A DNA stretch of 39,241 nt. It comes from Micromonospora chalcea. Its GTDB lineage: Bacteria; Actinomycetota; Actinomycetes; Mycobacteriales; Micromonosporaceae. The DNA lies in NCBI RefSeq assembly GCF_002926165.1, contig NZ_MAGP01000146.1, forward strand, positions 1 to 39,241, in the 5' to 3' direction. Under the pieces are notes generated by a model that ran no database searches, had not been told where the DNA came from, and worked only from the letters and a program-made list of their open reading frames with translations. Each line of letters begins with the position of its first letter. Positions within the stretch are counted from its first letter, which is position 1. The position numbers were made by a program, and so were the translations under genes. Below are positions 6,544 to 15,547 of the stretch, piece by piece.

Positions 6544-7302
6544 GTGTCGAGCGAAACCCGAACGCACGCCGCATTACCCCTGCTGGCCCGCCTCGCCGGG
6601 GTGAGCGTGGCCGCCGCGACGATCGTCGCCGCCGCAGGTGTCGCCGCGACCGCGGCGCCCGCCGCCGACCCGGCGCCCACCAAGGGGCCGTGCGCGTACA
6701 CGCCGACGCCGGACGAGCCGGCCGCCCGGCCGGTGCCGCTGCCGCCGGACCCGCGCCGCACGCCGGACCGGGGCACCGTGCGGGTCACGCTGCGCACCAA
6801 CCAGGGGCCGATCGGGTTGACGCTGGACCGCGAGCAGGCGCCGTGCACGGTGCAGAGCTTCCTGCACCTGGTCCGTAAGCGCTTCTACGACCGGACGCCC
6901 TGCCACCGGCTCACCGCGTACCCGACGCTCACGGTCCTCCAGTGCGGCGACCCGTCCGGTACCGGCGAGGGTGGCCCGGGCTACCGCTACCGCGACGAGC
7001 TGCCCACCGACCTGCCGCCCGCGCCGACCGACCCGACCGGCGTACGCCGCCTGTACGCGCGCGGCACGCTGGCCATGGCCAACGCCGGCCCGGACACCAA
7101 CGGCAGCCAGTTCTTCCTGGTCCAGGCCGACTCGGCGCTGCGCCCCAACTACACGGTGTTCGGCCAGGTCGACGCGGCCGGGCTGGCCACGCTGGACCGC
7201 ATCTCGGCCGGCGGCATCGCGCCCACCCCGGAGGACCCGGCGCCGGTCGACGGCGCCCCGGCGGTGCCGGTGGAGATCTGCCGCGCCAAGCAGGGCCGCT
7301 GA
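6544..7302 (+). CDS. Secreted cyclophilin-type peptidyl-prolyl isomerase
   Basis: A 252-residue protein with a signal peptide (hydrophobic core near residues 17-38, Ala-rich cleavage region), a short linker with CAYTPTPDEPA, and a cyclophilin domain from about residue 75: LRTNQGPIGLTLDREQAPCTVQSF, FYDRTPCHRL, LQCGDPSGTGEGGPGYRY, GTLAMANAGPDTNGSQFF and YTVFGQV. The core matches the catalytic-site loops of bacterial PpiA/B-like enzymes, although the usual FHR Arg motif reads CHR here. The GTG start at 6544 is chosen for the GGGAGG six bases upstream and the promoter 38 bases before it. It presumably assists folding of exported proteins. Confidence 0.9.
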   Translation: MSSETRTHAALPLLARLAGVSVAAATIVAAAGVAATAAPAADPAPTKGPCAYTPTPDEPAARPVPLPPDPRRTPDRGTVRVTLRTNQGPIGLTLDREQAPCTVQSFLHLVRKRFYDRTPCHRLTAYPTLTVLQCGDPSGTGEGGPGYRYRDELPTDLPPAPTDPTGVRRLYARGTLAMANAGPDTNGSQFFLVQADSALRPNYTVFGQVDAAGLATLDRISAGGIAPTPEDPAPVDGAPAVPVEICRAKQGR

Positions 7303-7309
7303 CGTGACG

Positions 7310-7345
7310 GCCCGGCGGGACGGCTGACCAGGCCGCCCGCCGGGC
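7310..7345 (+). terminator. Hairpin after the cyclophilin gene
   Basis: GCCCGGCGGG (7310-7319) pairs with CCCGCCGGGC (7336-7345), and CGGC/GCCG inside extends the stem past a one-base bulge. It begins 8 bases after the stop. Confidence 0.55.
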
Positions 7346-7360
7346 CCGCGTCGCCGCCGG

Positions 7361-7366
7361 TAGCCT
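7361..7366 (+). promoter_or_regulatory. -10 box positioned for a leaderless transcript
   Basis: TAGCCT ends 6 bases before the ATG at 7373, the spacing expected if transcription starts at the start codon. No ribosome site precedes the ATG, which fits a leaderless message. Confidence 0.4.
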
Positions 7367-7372
7367 GCGGCG

Positions 7373-8160
7373 ATGACGCATGAGCGGGAGATCACCGAGC
7401 CGGTCGACCTGTGCCGGCCGGACGGGCGGCTCAACCCGGCGGCGGTCGGCTGGAGCCGCCGGCCGCTGCACCGGGCGAACCTGCGCGGCTGGGGCCGGGC
7501 CAAGCGGTGGGAGCACTGGGGCGTGGTCACCCCGACGCACATCCTCGGCCTGGTCGCGTCGTCACTGGACTACGCCGGGGTGCAGAGCCTCTACCTGCTC
7601 GACCGGAGCACCGGCCGGGAGACGACGGCGGAGGCGGTGGTGCCGTTCGCCCGGGGCACCGTGCTGCCGCCGGTCAGCGGCGCCGGCCCGGTCCGGGCCC
7701 GCGGCGGGAACCTCACCATCGCCGTGGACCAGGGCCCCGACGGCCGTACGCGGCGCTCGACCACGGCCGGGGCAAGTGGCGGTACGCGGTGCGGTGGAAC
7801 TGGGCGGCCGGCAGCGGTCCGGGCCGGTCGATCCAGCTCGGCGGCAAGTGGACCGACGGCACCGGCTCGACCGAGAACGCGGTCTTCGTCGACGGGCGGC
7901 TGCACAAGATCGGCGCCGATCTGACCTGGGAGTACGACCGCACCGACTGGCTGCGGCCGTGGCGGATCACCGGCGACCGGGTGGACGTCACGTTCCACCC
8001 GTTCCACGAGCGGGTGGCGCGCACCAACCTGCTCGTGCTGGCCGGGGAGACGCACCAGTGCTTCGGCCACTTCACCGGCTGGGCCGCTACCGACGACGGC
8101 GGGCGTGTGGACCTGGACGGCCTGGTCGGCTGGGCCGAGGAGGCCCGCAACCGCTGGTGA
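7373..8160 (+). pseudogene. Broken DUF2804 gene (internal deletion plus frameshift)
   Basis: Two reading frames together give a DUF2804 protein. The N-terminal part starts at 7373 (LCRPDGRLNPAAVGWSRRPL, WEHWGVVTPTHILGLVASSL) and stays in frame to about 7744. From about 7747 the other frame carries on (YAALDHGRGKW, RYAVRWNWAAGSG, STENAVFVDGRLHKI, LRPWRITGDRVDVTFHPF) to the stop at 8158-8160. The two parts total about 262 codons, whereas I expect 320-350 for the family, so roughly 60-70 residues are missing at the junction as well as the frame being lost. A sequencing slip alone would not explain the missing block. Confidence 0.8.
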
Positions 8161-8192
8161 GGCCGGTCCCCGCCGGGCGGGCCGTACGCACA

Positions 8193-8226
8193 GCGTGGGG
8201 CGGCCCCGTCCGGGACCGCCCCACGC
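8193..8226. terminator. Bidirectional hairpin between convergent loci
   Basis: GCGTGGGGCGG (8193-8203) pairs with CCGCCCCACGC (8216-8226). After one mismatch, four more pairs close a very small loop. It lies between the DUF2804 remnant and the catalase 3' end. Confidence 0.6.
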
Positions 8227-8237
8227 GCGACTCGGGA

Positions 8238-10499
8238 TCAGGCGACCGAGGCCGGGAACCTCTCCCAGACCCGGTGCGCCGCCATCAGCCGCTGCACCTC
8301 GGCGAGCACCTCGGCGCCGGAGCCACCGGTGACCACGCCCGGCGTGCCGGTGACACCGGCCTGGTTCAGCACCTCGGCGCCCGCGCCCCAGGCGCCGATC
8401 ACCTTGACGTGCCGCCACGCCTCCTCGACCAGCAGCAGCACCCGCGGGTCGACGGTGGCCGAGCCCGCCGCGCCGGCCTTGGCGTCGCGGGCCGGCAGCG
8501 CGTCCGGCGCCGGGGCCGGAGCGCCGGCCAGCAGCACCGCGTCGAACTCGACCGAGCGGCCGGTGGCGAACGTGCGCTGCACCGGCAGCCCGTCGACGGT
8601 GCCGCCGTGCGCGGCGATCAGCAGCGGCACCATGCCGGCGGTGAACACCTCCCGGCGTACGTCGTGCACGTCGCCCAGGTCGGCCTGGGCGTCGACCACG
8701 ATGCCGACCATCCGGCCGTCGGCCGGCCACTCCCGGCCCACCTGGGACAGCGCCGGGCTGGGCTGCACCTCGGCGAGCGGCACGGTGGGCTGCGGCACCG
8801 GCAGGCCCAGACCGATCGCGACCTGCTCGCACAGCACCGGGTCGACATTGGCCAGGCACTGCAGCTGCCGCTCCTTGATCGCCTGGTGGTAGCACTTGCC
8901 CAGCTCGAACGTGTACGCCCGGATGATGTGCTCCTTCTCCACCGGCGACATGCTCTGCCAGAACAGGCGTACCTGGCTGTAGTGGTCGTCGAAGGAAGCC
9001 GGCGCGGCCCGCACCTTCGGCGCCTCGGCCACCGTCACCGGCGTGTCCACGAACGCGTGCTCCCGGTCTCCGGCCGGGAACGGGTTGCCCCCGTCGAGCG
9101 AGTTCGGCCGGTACGGCGCCACGCCCGCGTGCACCGCGTGCTGGTGGAAGCCGTCCCGCAGCATGTCGTTGACGTCGGCGTGCGGCCGGTTGATCGGGAT
9201 CTGGGTGAAGTTCGGCCCGCCCAGGCGGGTGAGCTGCGTGTCCACGTACGAGAAGAGGCGGCCCTGCATCAGCGGGTCGTTCGTGACGTCGATGCCCGGC
9301 GGCAGGTGTCCGACGTGGAACGCCACCTGCTCGGTCTCGGCGAAGAAGTTGCGCGGCGTCTTGTTGAGGGTGAGGGTGCCGATCGCCTGCACCGGCGCCA
9401 GCTCCTCCGGCACGATCTTCGTCGGGTCGAGCAGGTCGATCCCGGCGAACGTCTCCTCCGGGGTGTCCGGGAAGACCTGGATGCCCAGCTCCCACTCGGG
9501 GAACGCGCCGGCCTCGATGGCGTCGTACAGGTCGCGGCGGTGGAAGTCCGGGTCCATGCCGCTGATCATCTGGGCCTCTTCCCAGGTGAGGGAGTGCACG
9601 CCGAGCTTCGGCTTCCAGTGGAACTTGGCCAGCACGGTCGCGCCGGCCTCGTCGACCAGTCGGAACGTGTGCACGCCGAAGCCCTCCATGGTCCGGTAGG
9701 ACCGCGGGATGCCCCGGTCGGACATGTTCCAGATGGTGTGGTGCTGCGCCTCGGTGTGCAGCGAGACGAAGTCCCAGAACGTGTCGTGCGCGCTCTGCGC
9801 CTGCGGGATCTCCCGGTCCGGGTGCGGCTTGCCGGCGTGGATGACGTCCGGGAACTTGATCGCGTCCTGGATGAAGAACACCGGCATGTTGTTGCCGACC
9901 AGGTCGAACGTGCCCTCGTCGGTGTAGAACTTGGTGGCGAAGCCGCGGGTGTCGCGGACCGTGTCGGCCGACCCGCGCGAGCCCAGCACGGTGGAGAAGC
10001 GGACGAAGACCGGCGTCTCGCGCCCCTGCTTCAGGAAGCCGGCGCGGGTGACCTCCTCGGCGGCGCCGTTGGCTACGAACGTGCCGTGCGCACCAGCGCC
10101 CCGGGCGTGCACCACCCGCTCCGGGATCCGCTCGTGGTCGAAGTGGGTGATCTTCTCCCGCAGGTGGTGGTCCTGGAGCAGGACCGGGCCGCGCGGACCG
10201 GCCTTGAGCGAGTGGTCGGTGTCGCGCAGCCGGGCGCCGTTGGCGGTGGTGAGGTACGCGCCCTGCTGCCCCTTGGCGATCTTCGGTACGCCGGTCTCGG
10301 CGCCGGTCGGGGTCCGGGTGTCCGGCGCGCCCTGCTCGGCCTTGGGCGGCAGCGGCCCGTGCGGCGTGGTCGGCTCCTCCAGCGGTGGTGGCGCGCTGCC
10401 GGGAGCGCCCGGCACGTCCGGAGTCAGCGCGTCGCCGACCTTCTCGACGGCGGCTTCGACGACACCCTTGACGATCTGGGCGGGCTTGCTGGATTCCAT
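8238..10499 (-). CDS. katE: Large-subunit catalase (HPII/KatE type)
   Basis: A 753-residue clade 2 haem catalase that disproportionates hydrogen peroxide. After an N-terminal extension of about 100 residues come catalytic His131 (RVVHARGAGAHG), the distal Asn (DLVGNNMPVFF, N203/N204) and the proximal haem Tyr in GRLFSYVDTQLTRLGG near residue 427. The C-terminal 150 residues form the flavodoxin/GATase-like domain typical of large catalases (RMVGIVVDAQADLGDV, PLLIAAHGG, VLLAGAPAPAP). The ATG at 10499 has AGGAGG about 10 bases upstream. It is monocistronic, with a hairpin downstream at 8193-8226. Length and domain order match E. coli HPII. Confidence 0.95.
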   Translation of the reverse strand: MESSKPAQIVKGVVEAAVEKVGDALTPDVPGAPGSAPPPLEEPTTPHGPLPPKAEQGAPDTRTPTGAETGVPKIAKGQQGAYLTTANGARLRDTDHSLKAGPRGPVLLQDHHLREKITHFDHERIPERVVHARGAGAHGTFVANGAAEEVTRAGFLKQGRETPVFVRFSTVLGSRGSADTVRDTRGFATKFYTDEGTFDLVGNNMPVFFIQDAIKFPDVIHAGKPHPDREIPQAQSAHDTFWDFVSLHTEAQHHTIWNMSDRGIPRSYRTMEGFGVHTFRLVDEAGATVLAKFHWKPKLGVHSLTWEEAQMISGMDPDFHRRDLYDAIEAGAFPEWELGIQVFPDTPEETFAGIDLLDPTKIVPEELAPVQAIGTLTLNKTPRNFFAETEQVAFHVGHLPPGIDVTNDPLMQGRLFSYVDTQLTRLGGPNFTQIPINRPHADVNDMLRDGFHQHAVHAGVAPYRPNSLDGGNPFPAGDREHAFVDTPVTVAEAPKVRAAPASFDDHYSQVRLFWQSMSPVEKEHIIRAYTFELGKCYHQAIKERQLQCLANVDPVLCEQVAIGLGLPVPQPTVPLAEVQPSPALSQVGREWPADGRMVGIVVDAQADLGDVHDVRREVFTAGMVPLLIAAHGGTVDGLPVQRTFATGRSVEFDAVLLAGAPAPAPDALPARDAKAGAAGSATVDPRVLLLVEEAWRHVKVIGAWGAGAEVLNQAGVTGTPGVVTGGSGAEVLAEVQRLMAAHRVWERFPASVA

Positions 10500-10664
10500 C
10501 AGGACCTGTCCTCCTACAGCTAAATGTCCAGGCCCCTTCGGCCGTACCCCAGCTGAGGGCGGGCAAACCGGAACAATCGCGGAATCACTGGTCAGGACCG
10601 GCGTGGCACCGTCACGCCGGTGAGCAGCAGCCCACCGGCGACCAGCCAGCGGCCGTCCAGGACG

Positions 10665-11486
10665 TCAGAGGATCCGCTTCATCGGCGCCGGCTCGCCGCC
10701 GCGACGCCGCCACTCGCGCGGGTAGCCCAGCGACACCTCCTCGAACCGCACCCCGTCGTAGTGGGTGGTGCGCGGGATGTGCAGGTGGCCGTAGACGGCG
10801 ACGGCGGCGCGGTGCCGCACGTGCCAGTCGGCCGTCCGGTCGGTGCCGCACCACTGCGCGAACTCCGGGAACCAGAGCACCTCGGTGGGCTGGCGCACCA
10901 GCGGCCAGTGGCTGACCAGCACCGTCGGCAGCGCCGGGTCGGTGGCCTCCAGCCGCCGCCGGGTCGCCTCCAGCCGCGCCGCGCACCAGGACTCCCGATC
11001 CGGGTACGGGTCGGGGTGCAGCAGCATCTCGTCGGTGCACACCACACCGGCGTCGTACGCCACGCGCAGCGACTCCTCCTTGGTGGTGGTGCCGGGCGCG
11101 CGGAACGAGTAGTCGTAGAGCACGAACAGCGGCGCCACGGTGACCGGGCCGCCGTCGCCCCGCCACACCGCGTACTCGTCCTCCGGGGTCAGCACGCCCA
11201 GCTCGCGGCACATCGCGACGAGGGCGTCGTAGCGGGCCACCCCGCGCAACGTCACCGGGTCGTTGGGGTGGGTCCACAGCTCGTGGTTCCCCGGCGCCCA
11301 CACCACTGTCGCGAACCGGTCGCGCAGCAGCCGCAGCGTCCGCTCGACGTCGGCGAAGACCTCGCCCACGTCGCCGGCCACGATCAGCCAGTCGTCCGCC
11401 GTCTCCGGTCGCAGGCCGTCCACCACCGCGCGGTTCTCCGCGTACGACACATGGAGGTCGCTGACCGCGTACAGCCCACCCGTCAC
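10665..11486 (-). CDS. Metallophosphoesterase (calcineurin-like)
   Basis: A 273-residue phosphoesterase with the metal-binding blocks in order: AVSDLHVSY near the N terminus (DxH), VAGDVGE, APGNHELW (GNHE), VLVSHWPL and VYGHLHIP (GHxH). These residues bind a dinuclear metal centre. It closely resembles the YmdB/Icc-like single-domain enzymes and could act on nucleotides or phosphoproteins; the substrate is not evident. The GTG start at 11486 overlaps the stop of the upstream iminopeptidase by 4 bases, so the two genes form an operon. Confidence 0.88.
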   Translation of the reverse strand: MTGGLYAVSDLHVSYAENRAVVDGLRPETADDWLIVAGDVGEVFADVERTLRLLRDRFATVVWAPGNHELWTHPNDPVTLRGVARYDALVAMCRELGVLTPEDEYAVWRGDGGPVTVAPLFVLYDYSFRAPGTTTKEESLRVAYDAGVVCTDEMLLHPDPYPDRESWCAARLEATRRRLEATDPALPTVLVSHWPLVRQPTEVLWFPEFAQWCGTDRTADWHVRHRAAVAVYGHLHIPRTTHYDGVRFEEVSLGYPREWRRRGGEPAPMKRIL

Positions 11487-12553
11487 CCGGCCGATCCTGC
11501 CAGCGGCGCTTCCGGATGACCAGGCTCGCCATGACCAGGCTCGCCGGCCGGGCTCTCGACCCTCGCGGCCACCTCGTCGAGCGCGCGCAGCACCTCGCGG
11601 GCGATCGCCGGCTCGGCCGCGGAGTGCCCGGCACCGGGCACGATCCGCAACGTCGCCTCCGGCCACCGGCGGGCCAGGTCGTACGCGGACACCGGCGGGC
11701 AGCACAGGTCGTACCGGCCGTTGACGATCACGGCGGGCAGGTGGCGGATCCGGTCCACGCCGTCGAGCAGCTGGCCCTCGGTGAGGAAGCCGCCGTGCAC
11801 GGCGTAGTGCGACAGGATCCGGGCCACCGGCAGCGCGTGCTCGTCGGCGGTGAAGTGGGCGAGCAGCTCCGGGTCGGGGCGCAGCGACGAGTTGACCGCC
11901 TCCCAGCGTCCCCAGGCCCGCGCCCAGACCCGGGCCTGCGCCTCGTCCGGGCCGTGCAGCCGCCTGTGGTACGCGGCCAGCACGTCGTCGCGCTCGCCCG
12001 GCGGGACCGGTGCGACGAACCGTTCCCACTCCTCGGGCTGGAGATGCCGCAGTCCGCCCTGGTAGAACCAGTCCCGCTCGGCGCGGCGCAGGAGCAGCAC
12101 GCCGCGCAGGACCAGGCCGGTGACCCGCTGCGGGTGCGCCTGCGCGTACGCCAGGCCGAGCGTGGTGCCCCACGACCCGCCGAACACCAGCCACGAGCCG
12201 ATGCCCAGCCGCCGCCGGATCGTCTCCAGGTCGGCCACCAGATGCCAGGTGGTGTTGGCGCGCACCTCGCCGTGCGGGGTGCTGCGGCCGGCCCCCCGCT
12301 GGTCGAACAGCACGGCCCGGTAGCGCCCCGGATCGAAGAACCGGCGCGCCGCCGGCACCAGCCCGCCGCCGGGCCCGCCGTGCAGGAACACCACGGGTAC
12401 GCCGTCCGGCCGGCCCACCTCCTCCACGTACAGGACGTGGCCGTCACCGACCGGGATCCGGTGGGTGGCGTACGGCTCTACCCGCCCGTCTTCAGCAGGC
12501 GACGTTGCCGCCGAGGTTGTCCAGCAGCGCGTCGGCGACCCAGCCGGAGACAC
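11483..12553 (-). CDS. pip: Proline iminopeptidase (alpha/beta hydrolase)
   Basis: A serine peptidase of the S33 family that removes N-terminal proline. It shows the oxyanion block FLHGGPGGG, the DQRGAGRSTPHG segment, the nucleophile elbow GGSWGTTLGLAYAQAHP, NGRYDLCCPP with the acidic residue and GAGHSA with the catalytic His. The start is unsure. The only upstream start in frame is GTG 12553, which lies inside the preceding secreted-protein gene (62-base overlap, different frame). The family-typical N terminus (EPYATHRIPVGDG) begins at about 12480 after a GTA codon that may once have been GTG. The gene is intact from there on. It is coupled to the metallophosphoesterase through a GTGA overlap. 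Confidence 0.88.
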   Translation of the reverse strand: MSPAGSPTRCWTTSAATSPAEDGRVEPYATHRIPVGDGHVLYVEEVGRPDGVPVVFLHGGPGGGLVPAARRFFDPGRYRAVLFDQRGAGRSTPHGEVRANTTWHLVADLETIRRRLGIGSWLVFGGSWGTTLGLAYAQAHPQRVTGLVLRGVLLLRRAERDWFYQGGLRHLQPEEWERFVAPVPPGERDDVLAAYHRRLHGPDEAQARVWARAWGRWEAVNSSLRPDPELLAHFTADEHALPVARILSHYAVHGGFLTEGQLLDGVDRIRHLPAVIVNGRYDLCCPPVSAYDLARRWPEATLRIVPGAGHSAAEPAIAREVLRALDEVAARVESPAGEPGHGEPGHPEAPLAGSAG

Positions 12554-12866
12554 CTGTGGTGACGTCCCGCAGGTACGTCCACGTGTAGGTGGTCTTGCCG
12601 TTGGCGGTGACCCGGTCGCCGCTGGCGAAGCAGTGGAAGTCGACGTTGTGGTTGAGCTGCCCGTACCCGAGCGAGGCGCAGGTGGTGTGCGGGCCGGTGC
12701 GGATGTTGACGTTCGTCGCGTTGAACAGCTGGCCGAACTTGCTGTCGACGTTGGAGTGCGAGTGGCTGCACCCGGCGCTCGCCGGTCCGGCCGTACCGGT
12801 CACCACGGCGCCCGCCGTGGCGACGGTCAGGACGACGGCGGCGCCGATGGAGGAGATCTTCCGCAT
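12492..12866 (-). CDS. Small secreted SH3-like protein
   Basis: A 124-residue exported protein. It has a signal peptide (MRKISSIGAAVVLTVATAGA, cleavage near GPASAG) and a mature domain like a bacterial SH3 type-3 fold: VNIRTGPHTTCASLG, a beta-rich middle with CFASGDRV, and WTYLRDVTTGVSGWVADALL. Four cysteines in the mature part suggest two disulfides. Such domains often bind peptidoglycan or cell-wall peptides. The ATG at 12866 follows a G-rich site. The upstream stretch (12867-12935) is strikingly AT-rich for this genome, hinting at acquisition. The 3' end overlaps the most upstream possible start of pip. Confidence 0.8.
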   Translation of the reverse strand: MRKISSIGAAVVLTVATAGAVVTGTAGPASAGCSHSHSNVDSKFGQLFNATNVNIRTGPHTTCASLGYGQLNHNVDFHCFASGDRVTANGKTTYTWTYLRDVTTGVSGWVADALLDNLGGNVAC

Positions 12867-12953
12867 ACCCGTCAACCCCCGAATAAAGATCGAGATGCAC
12901 CAGCAGATCGATCCAAATATTTGCATAGAGCAAGGTCGATGGGCAAGATGCGA

Positions 12954-12982
12954 CGCCACCGGCCCGGCCGGGACCGGTGGCG
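12954..12982 (-). terminator. Hairpin after the DivIVA-like gene
   Basis: CGCCACCGG (12954-12962) pairs with CCGGTGGCG (12974-12982), with an 11-nt loop. It lies 8 bases beyond the stop of the minus-strand gene that ends at 12991. Confidence 0.6.
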
Positions 12983-12990
12983 CCGATCGC

Positions 12991-14454
12991 TCAGGCGGTA
13001 GCCGGCACGCCGTTGTCCGTACCCGTGGTCTCCACCTCGGGCGCCCCGCGCGGAGCCGGCGTGCGGACCGCGAACGCGTCGAAGCTCGGCCCGTCCAGCC
13101 GCTCGACGAACGGCTCCACGACGGGCTGCTCCGGCTCGGCCGCGTCCGGCTCGGTCCGCCCGTCCCCGGTCCGCGGCGCCGCGTCGGGCGCGACGGTGAC
13201 CGCCGGACGCGCCGACACCTGCGGGTACTCGGCGGTCTCCCCGCCGCCCGCAGCCGCCGCCATGACCGCCGCCGCGGCGAGGTCGGCGACCCGCTTGGCC
13301 TCCCGCTGCACCCGGGCCCGGGTCTCCTTGGCGTGCTGCTCGGCCAGGTCCGCCGCGCGCCGCGCCTCGTCGAGCCGCCTGCTCTCGGCGGCCAGCTCCC
13401 GGCGTACGCCGACCAGCCGCTCCTCCAGCTCCGCGCCGCTGCGCTCGATCGTGCCGATCTCCCGGCGGGTCTCCTCCAGCTTCCGGGAGACCGTCTCCAG
13501 CTCCGCCTTGAGCCCGGTCAGCGTCTCCTGCCGCTGCTGGATCTCCCGCTGCACGCCGGCGAGCTGCTCCTGGTGCGCCGTCGTCTCCTCGTCGGCCCGC
13601 TCCCGGACCTCGGTGGCGTACTGCTGCGCCTCGGCGACCAGCGCGGCGATGTCCTTCTCCGCGGCGGCGGCCCGGTCGGCCAGCTCCTGCTCGGCGGCGG
13701 CCCGCCGCTCGTCCAGCTCCTTGGCCATCGTGGCCTGCCACTGGGCCAGCTCCTGCTGGGCCTTGCTGCGGTTGGCCTGGACCTCCTGCTGGATCTGCGT
13801 CCGCGCGGCCTTCACCAGCGCCTCGGACGCCGAACGCGCCTGCTCGACCTGCTGCGCGCTCTGCTCGGTGATCCGCTTCGCCTCCTGCTGGGCCCGGTCG
13901 TGCGCGGCCTGCCCCTCGACGCGCAGCTTCTCCGCCAGCTCCCGCACGGCGGCCAGCTCCGCCTGCGCCGCGGCCAGCCGCTCCTCGTCCACCCGCTCCT
14001 GCTCGGCCCGGCGCGCGGACAGTTCCTCGTCCAGCTCGCGCCGCTCCCGCGCGGCCTGCTCCTGCGCCGCGGCCAGCAGCTTCTCCGCCTGCGCCTGGAA
14101 CTCCTCCGCGCGCCGGGTGGCCACGTCGGTGATCTGCCCGGCCTGCTTCTCGGCCAGGTCCAGGATCTGGTCGACCATCGGGCCGAGGTCCCGGAAGGAC
14201 GCCCGGTCCACCGCCGCCGCCGGACGCTCGCGCAACTCGGCCGCCTCGGCCTGCGCCCGCTGCGCCTGCGCGGTCAGGTCACGCACCTGCGCGTACGCCC
14301 GGTCCCGCGCGGCGGTGAGCGCGCTGACCTCGGCGTCGACCTGCTCGACGTACCGGTCCACCTGACGTTTGTCGTAGCCGCGCAGCGCCGGATCGAAGCG
14401 CGGGCGCGCGGACACGTCGTCGTGGGGTGCGAACGGATCGTCGCCGTTGGACAT
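12991..14454 (-). CDS. DivIVA-domain long coiled-coil protein
   Basis: A 487-residue protein with a DivIVA-like N terminus at residues 18-60 (RPRFDPALRGYDKRQVDRYVEQVDAEVSAL), then a nearly unbroken coiled coil to about residue 400 that is rich in Ala, Glu, Gln and Arg, with repeats of heptad type (LAAAQEQAARERRELDEEL, QQEAKRITEQSAQQVEQA). A low-complexity Pro/Glu tail follows. It resembles the actinobacterial Wag31/Scy/FilP group, which builds polar or filamentous scaffolds for tip growth and division. It is longer than Wag31, so a cytoskeletal organiser is a better guess than DivIVA itself. The ATG at 14454 has GGAGGA six bases upstream. Confidence 0.85.
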   Translation of the reverse strand: MSNGDDPFAPHDDVSARPRFDPALRGYDKRQVDRYVEQVDAEVSALTAARDRAYAQVRDLTAQAQRAQAEAAELRERPAAAVDRASFRDLGPMVDQILDLAEKQAGQITDVATRRAEEFQAQAEKLLAAAQEQAARERRELDEELSARRAEQERVDEERLAAAQAELAAVRELAEKLRVEGQAAHDRAQQEAKRITEQSAQQVEQARSASEALVKAARTQIQQEVQANRSKAQQELAQWQATMAKELDERRAAAEQELADRAAAAEKDIAALVAEAQQYATEVRERADEETTAHQEQLAGVQREIQQRQETLTGLKAELETVSRKLEETRREIGTIERSGAELEERLVGVRRELAAESRRLDEARRAADLAEQHAKETRARVQREAKRVADLAAAAVMAAAAGGGETAEYPQVSARPAVTVAPDAAPRTGDGRTEPDAAEPEQPVVEPFVERLDGPSFDAFAVRTPAPRGAPEVETTGTDNGVPATA

Positions 14455-14584
14455 GCGCCATCCTCCGTCGGTTCGCCAGCGCCAGGCCGGCGGATGACCG
14501 CCCCGCAGGGCACGATGAGGCGCTACGGTACCGCGTCCGCGCGCGCGTCTCGCCCCGCCCCTGCCCGGCCGACCGGCGTCGCGG

Positions 14585-15547
14585 TCAGACCGGGAAGTGC
14601 GGGTTCCCCGCCGTCAGACGGATGGTGAAGCCGCCCGCGTCGCGGTGGTGCGTCACGTGGTCGCAACTCTGGTGGCTGATCCAGAGACCCAACCCGCCGT
14701 CGGAGCCGTCACCGGCCGGCAACAGTCCGGCGTACGGATCCTTCGGCCCGGGGCCCCGGTCGTTTACGGTGACCACGATCCGGTCGGGCGCGCGCCACAG
14801 CCGCATCCGCACCGGCGGCTCGCCGTGCCGCAGCGCGTTGCTCACCACCTCGCTCACCGGGATGACCAGCCCGTCGGCGCTGTCCGGCGCGAGCAGGCCG
14901 TCGTCGGCGGCACGCACCTCCGCCCGGGCCCGGGCCGGCGTCGGGTCGATCAGCTCGACCAGCGGCGTCGTCCGCTGCACCGGGTCCAGCGGCACCGGGC
15001 GGGGCTCGGTCAGGTAGCTCATCGGGTCGGTGTAGAGATCGGCCGTCTCGTGCCCGCCGTCCGGCCGCGCCACCCGGGGGTGGGTACGCGCCACGTCCGC
15101 CAGCACGTGCGACGGGGTGCTGCGGCGGTCGTAGGCGCAGATGCCCCAGAGCGGGAAGTCGTCGTAGACGTGGTTGATGGCCGACTCGTAGCGGGCCCAC
15201 CAGTCCCAGGTCGAGCCGAGCAGCACCGGCGGCAGCTGGCCGACCATCCGGATCTGCGCCGCGCCCGCCGCCACGTAAGACGCGAGCAGTTCCCGGTAGG
15301 AGCGCAGCGCGACGCTGGGCCGGGCGTAGAGGTCCCCGACCGGCAGGAACGTGACCTCGGCGCCGGTGGGCAGCGCCCGGCGCACCAGCTCCGCGTTGCG
15401 CTCGTCCAGATTCACCGCCGTCGGCTCGCCGGCCGCGACCCCGTCCAGCAGGAACGGCAGCGCCACCGCCAGCAGCTCCTCGTCGGAGTCGTAGACGAAC
15501 GCCTCGTGGAAGTAGCCCACGTGACCGGAGGCCGCGCCGCTCCTCAT
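14585..15547 (-). CDS. MEDS-domain anti-sigma-like ATPase
   Basis: A 320-residue soluble protein. Residues 8-150 form a MEDS (DcmR-type sensory) domain with YFHEAFVYDSDEELL and the conserved GICAYDRR near residues 135-142. Residues 200-315 form a HATPase_c_2 domain of the SpoIIAB/RsbW type, with the N box SEVVSNALRHG (E233, N237), G1 box NDRGPGPKDP and G2 box DGGLGLWI. No phosphoacceptor His domain is present, so it should act as a kinase/anti-sigma type switch rather than a classical sensor kinase. The ATG at 15547 overlaps the upstream MEDS-STAS stop by 4 bases. The partner sigma factor is not in the operon. Confidence 0.88.
   Translation of the reverse strand: MRSGAASGHVGYFHEAFVYDSDEELLAVALPFLLDGVAAGEPTAVNLDERNAELVRRALPTGAEVTFLPVGDLYARPSVALRSYRELLASYVAAGAAQIRMVGQLPPVLLGSTWDWWARYESAINHVYDDFPLWGICAYDRRSTPSHVLADVARTHPRVARPDGGHETADLYTDPMSYLTEPRPVPLDPVQRTTPLVELIDPTPARARAEVRAADDGLLAPDSADGLVIPVSEVVSNALRHGEPPVRMRLWRAPDRIVVTVNDRGPGPKDPYAGLLPAGDGSDGGLGLWISHQSCDHVTHHRDAGGFTIRLTAGNPHFPV

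Noticed and set aside
7591..10566. 991-codon minus frame and 1047-codon plus frame across the catalase region
   Set aside because: Both are out-of-frame readings of katE and DUF2804, rich in Arg/Pro/Ala; the catalase frame has all family motifs.
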